DNA from: Zongyangia hominis
GTDB taxonomy: Bacteria; Bacillota; Clostridia; Oscillospirales; Ruminococcaceae
Assembly (NCBI RefSeq): GCF_014385095.1
Contig: NZ_JACRTC010000012.1
Coordinates: 1 to 33,413 of the forward strand
Direction of reading: 5' to 3'
Length of the DNA stretch: 33,413 nt
Below the pieces are notes generated by a model. The model did not search any database. It was not told the DNA's origin and worked only from the letters and a program-made list of their open reading frames with translations. The position numbers were made by a program, and so were the translations under genes. Shown piece by piece: positions 32,640 through 33,413 of the stretch. The number at the start of each line of letters is the position of its first letter. Position 1 is the first letter of the stretch.

Positions 32640-32652
32640 TTTCTGCAAAGAA
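32640..32652 (+). repeat. Candidate right attachment repeat TTTCTGCAAAGAA
   Basis: An exact copy of 2388-2400, 7 bp beyond the last recombinase-like codon and 37 bp before the host terminator. With the left copy it brackets all ICE genes. The 13-bp identity is unlikely by chance between two such short end regions, but its role as crossover site is inferred. Confidence 0.45.
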
Positions 32653-32689
32653 TTACAGCTACTGCACATAAAATATAGCGGGTCATACA

Positions 32690-32735
32690 AATAATTCAGG
32701 CTGCTAAGTCATAATGACCAGCAGCCTGAATTATT
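32690..32735. terminator. Bidirectional terminator after the DUF308 gene
   Basis: AATAATTCAGGCTGCT (32690-32705) and its exact complement (32720-32735) form a 16-bp stem, with an inner GTCA/TGAC stem. On the minus strand it starts 3 bp after the DUF308 stop. Both outer ends are A/T-rich. Confidence 0.8.
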
Positions 32736-32738
32736 GTT

Positions 32739-33273
32739 TCATTTTCGTCCTAAGAAAAATGCGATTACATCCACAACAGCCTCAACGATCATAGACACGC
32801 CAATGAATGTCCAGAGAAATGCGGTTGAGGTGAACGGGTTGGTCAGGATCAGAATGGCGCAGATAATGGTCAATACTGCACTGATCACTTCAACGAACCA
32901 GTATTTCTGCTTGGCACGGAGCATATCTACGGCCCACTGCACCTTGCTGACACCGCTGACCAAGGTCAAGATTCCATACAGCACGGTGAGCAGAGGGAAT
33001 GTAACCATAAACCACTCTGACTTGAATGCACAGAACAGGCCGAAAATTGCAAAGATAATTCCCTTTGCCGAAACCGCTTTCCTGCGAAGCGGTTTCGGCA
33101 TCTTCCCGGAAGTATCTGAACAGACTGATGGCTCCAATGACAGCCAGAACGATGCCGAAGACTACGATGATGCCCGATGTAAAGCCAACAGGATCAATTA
33201 ACAGTAGAATACCTACCATGATCTCGAAGATACAGGTCAAAAGATTGCCTGTACTGCGATTGATTTTACGCAT
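32739..33273 (-). pseudogene. DUF308 (HdeD-like) membrane protein, frameshifted
   Basis: The first frame starts at ATG 33273 (GAAGG 6 bp upstream): MRKINRSTGNLLTCIFEIMV, then two membrane segments up to SGFGKG. After AAAGGG at about 33060-33065 the homologous sequence continues in the other frame (GIIFAIFGLFCAF ... FIGVSMIVEAVVDVIAFFLG), ending at 32739. Removing one G from AAAGGG would join the halves into one protein of about 177 residues with six membrane helices, the normal DUF308 form. So the gene carries a 1-bp insertion, or the base is a sequencing error. It follows the degV-like gene by 17 bp in the same operon. Confidence 0.8.
33067..33099. repeat. Perfect 13-bp inverted repeat inside the DUF308 gene
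   Basis: GCCGAAACCGCTT (33067-33079) and AAGCGGTTTCGGC (33087-33099) with a 7-bp centre. It is within coding sequence and ends 2 bp from the frameshift. It encodes part of the loop between membrane segments (AETASQESGFG). Confidence 0.75.
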
Positions 33274-33290
33274 AATGCACCTTCTTTCTG

Positions 33291-33413
33291 TCAACGATTA
33301 TTTCCCCAGTAAATCAATGCCAGTGCGCCGGGACCGGTGTGTGCTCCGATGATAGGGCCAATATAAGCAATACAAATCTCAGAATCCGGGAATTGTTCCA
33401 ACAACCTTTCTTT
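33291..33413 (-). CDS. DegV family protein, C-terminal end
   Basis: The last 40 codons of a gene that begins outside the window. The sequence CIAYIGPIIGAHTGPGALAL is the conserved C-terminal motif of DegV fatty-acid-binding proteins (FakB-like), which present fatty acids for phosphorylation by FakA in Firmicutes. The stop TGA is at 33291-33293, 17 bp before the DUF308 start. Chromosomal, outside the ICE. Confidence 0.85.
   Translation of the reverse strand, partial: KERLLEQFPDSEICIAYIGPIIGAHTGPGALALIYWGNNR

Larger units (their letters stand above)
2388..32652. mobile_element. Integrative and conjugative element, Tn1549/CTn-like, probably defective
   Basis: This is about 30.3 kb of minus-strand transfer genes with ICE-specific families: relaxase, MobC, TopB, VirB4, PrgI, TrbL, CHAP hydrolase, DUF4315, DUF4366, TTRAP, TnpV, CD1845, DUF3848/3849. 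It is flanked by unrelated chromosomal genes. The boundaries are my inference from a perfect 13-bp direct repeat at 2388-2400 and 32640-32652. The backbone order matches gut clostridial ICEs, but the part that normally lies upstream of maff2 (VirD4 coupling protein, replication initiator, ParA) is missing. A 5'-truncated serine recombinase stands there instead. The AbiE/SLOG block at 4.0-6.7 kb separates mobC from the relaxase and is cargo. Confidence 0.8.

Noticed and set aside
2388..32652. Recombinase frame completed across the circle junction from the left end
   Set aside because: I checked whether joining the left end to the right end would restore the missing N-terminus. The in-frame stop at 32630-32632 lies inside the element and blocks it.
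1..33413. CRISPR arrays, tRNA or rRNA genes
   Set aside because: No regularly spaced repeats, no tRNA cloverleaf-like segment beside the element ends and no rRNA sequence were seen by eye.

Overview
The window holds an integrative and conjugative element (ICE) of the Tn1549/CTn type found in gut Clostridia, about 30 kb, lying between two pieces of host chromosome. Host and element are assigned to Clostridia (Oscillospiraceae/Lachnospiraceae-like) from the set of ICE families, strong GGAGG ribosome sites, use of TTG and GTG starts, and flanking Firmicutes genes (cardiolipin synthase, AI-2E transporter, DUF308 protein, DegV). The element core is GC-rich. The flanks and one cargo block are AT-richer.

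Layout. 1-2387: chromosomal cardiolipin synthase (3' part), AI-2E transporter with a very strong terminator, and a small HTH regulator with its own terminator. 2388-2400 and 32640-32652: a perfect 13-bp direct repeat, my candidate for the element's ends. 2401-2567: hairpin cluster, possible oriT. 2568-3983: MobP-type relaxase. 4002-7519: cargo block with a complete AbiE type IV toxin-antitoxin operon plus a coupled third gene, a divergent SLOG/HTH pair, and two small ICE genes. 7546-30981: the transfer backbone, all on the minus strand and mostly overlapping by 1-20 bp. In transcription order it runs: Maff2 remnant, TrbL/VirB6, PrgI, VirB4, unknown, CHAP hydrolase, DUF4315, DUF4366, Cys-rich VLP protein, topoisomerase III, unknown, CHC2/ArdC/YodL polyvalent protein, TTRAP, a 3056-residue methylase-helicase with tnpV buried in another frame, DUF3848/DUF3849, MobC. 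31076-32608: large serine recombinase lacking its N-terminus. 32690-33413: host terminator, frameshifted DUF308 gene and the 3' end of a degV-like gene.

How it works together. VirB4, TrbL, PrgI, the CHAP hydrolase and DUF4366 would build the mating channel. MobC, the relaxase, TopB, the CHC2 protein and the methylase-helicase would process, protect and replicate the transferred DNA. Two lesions suggest the element is no longer self-transmissible. The recombinase has no catalytic serine. Maff2 is cut to 27 codons exactly where the VirD4 coupling-protein module normally follows, and no VirD4 gene is present. The most unusual structure is the tnpV gene (about 118 codons, strong ribosome site) lying entirely inside the giant helicase gene in the +1 frame, where the helicase frame reads as a disordered, hydrophobe-poor linker.
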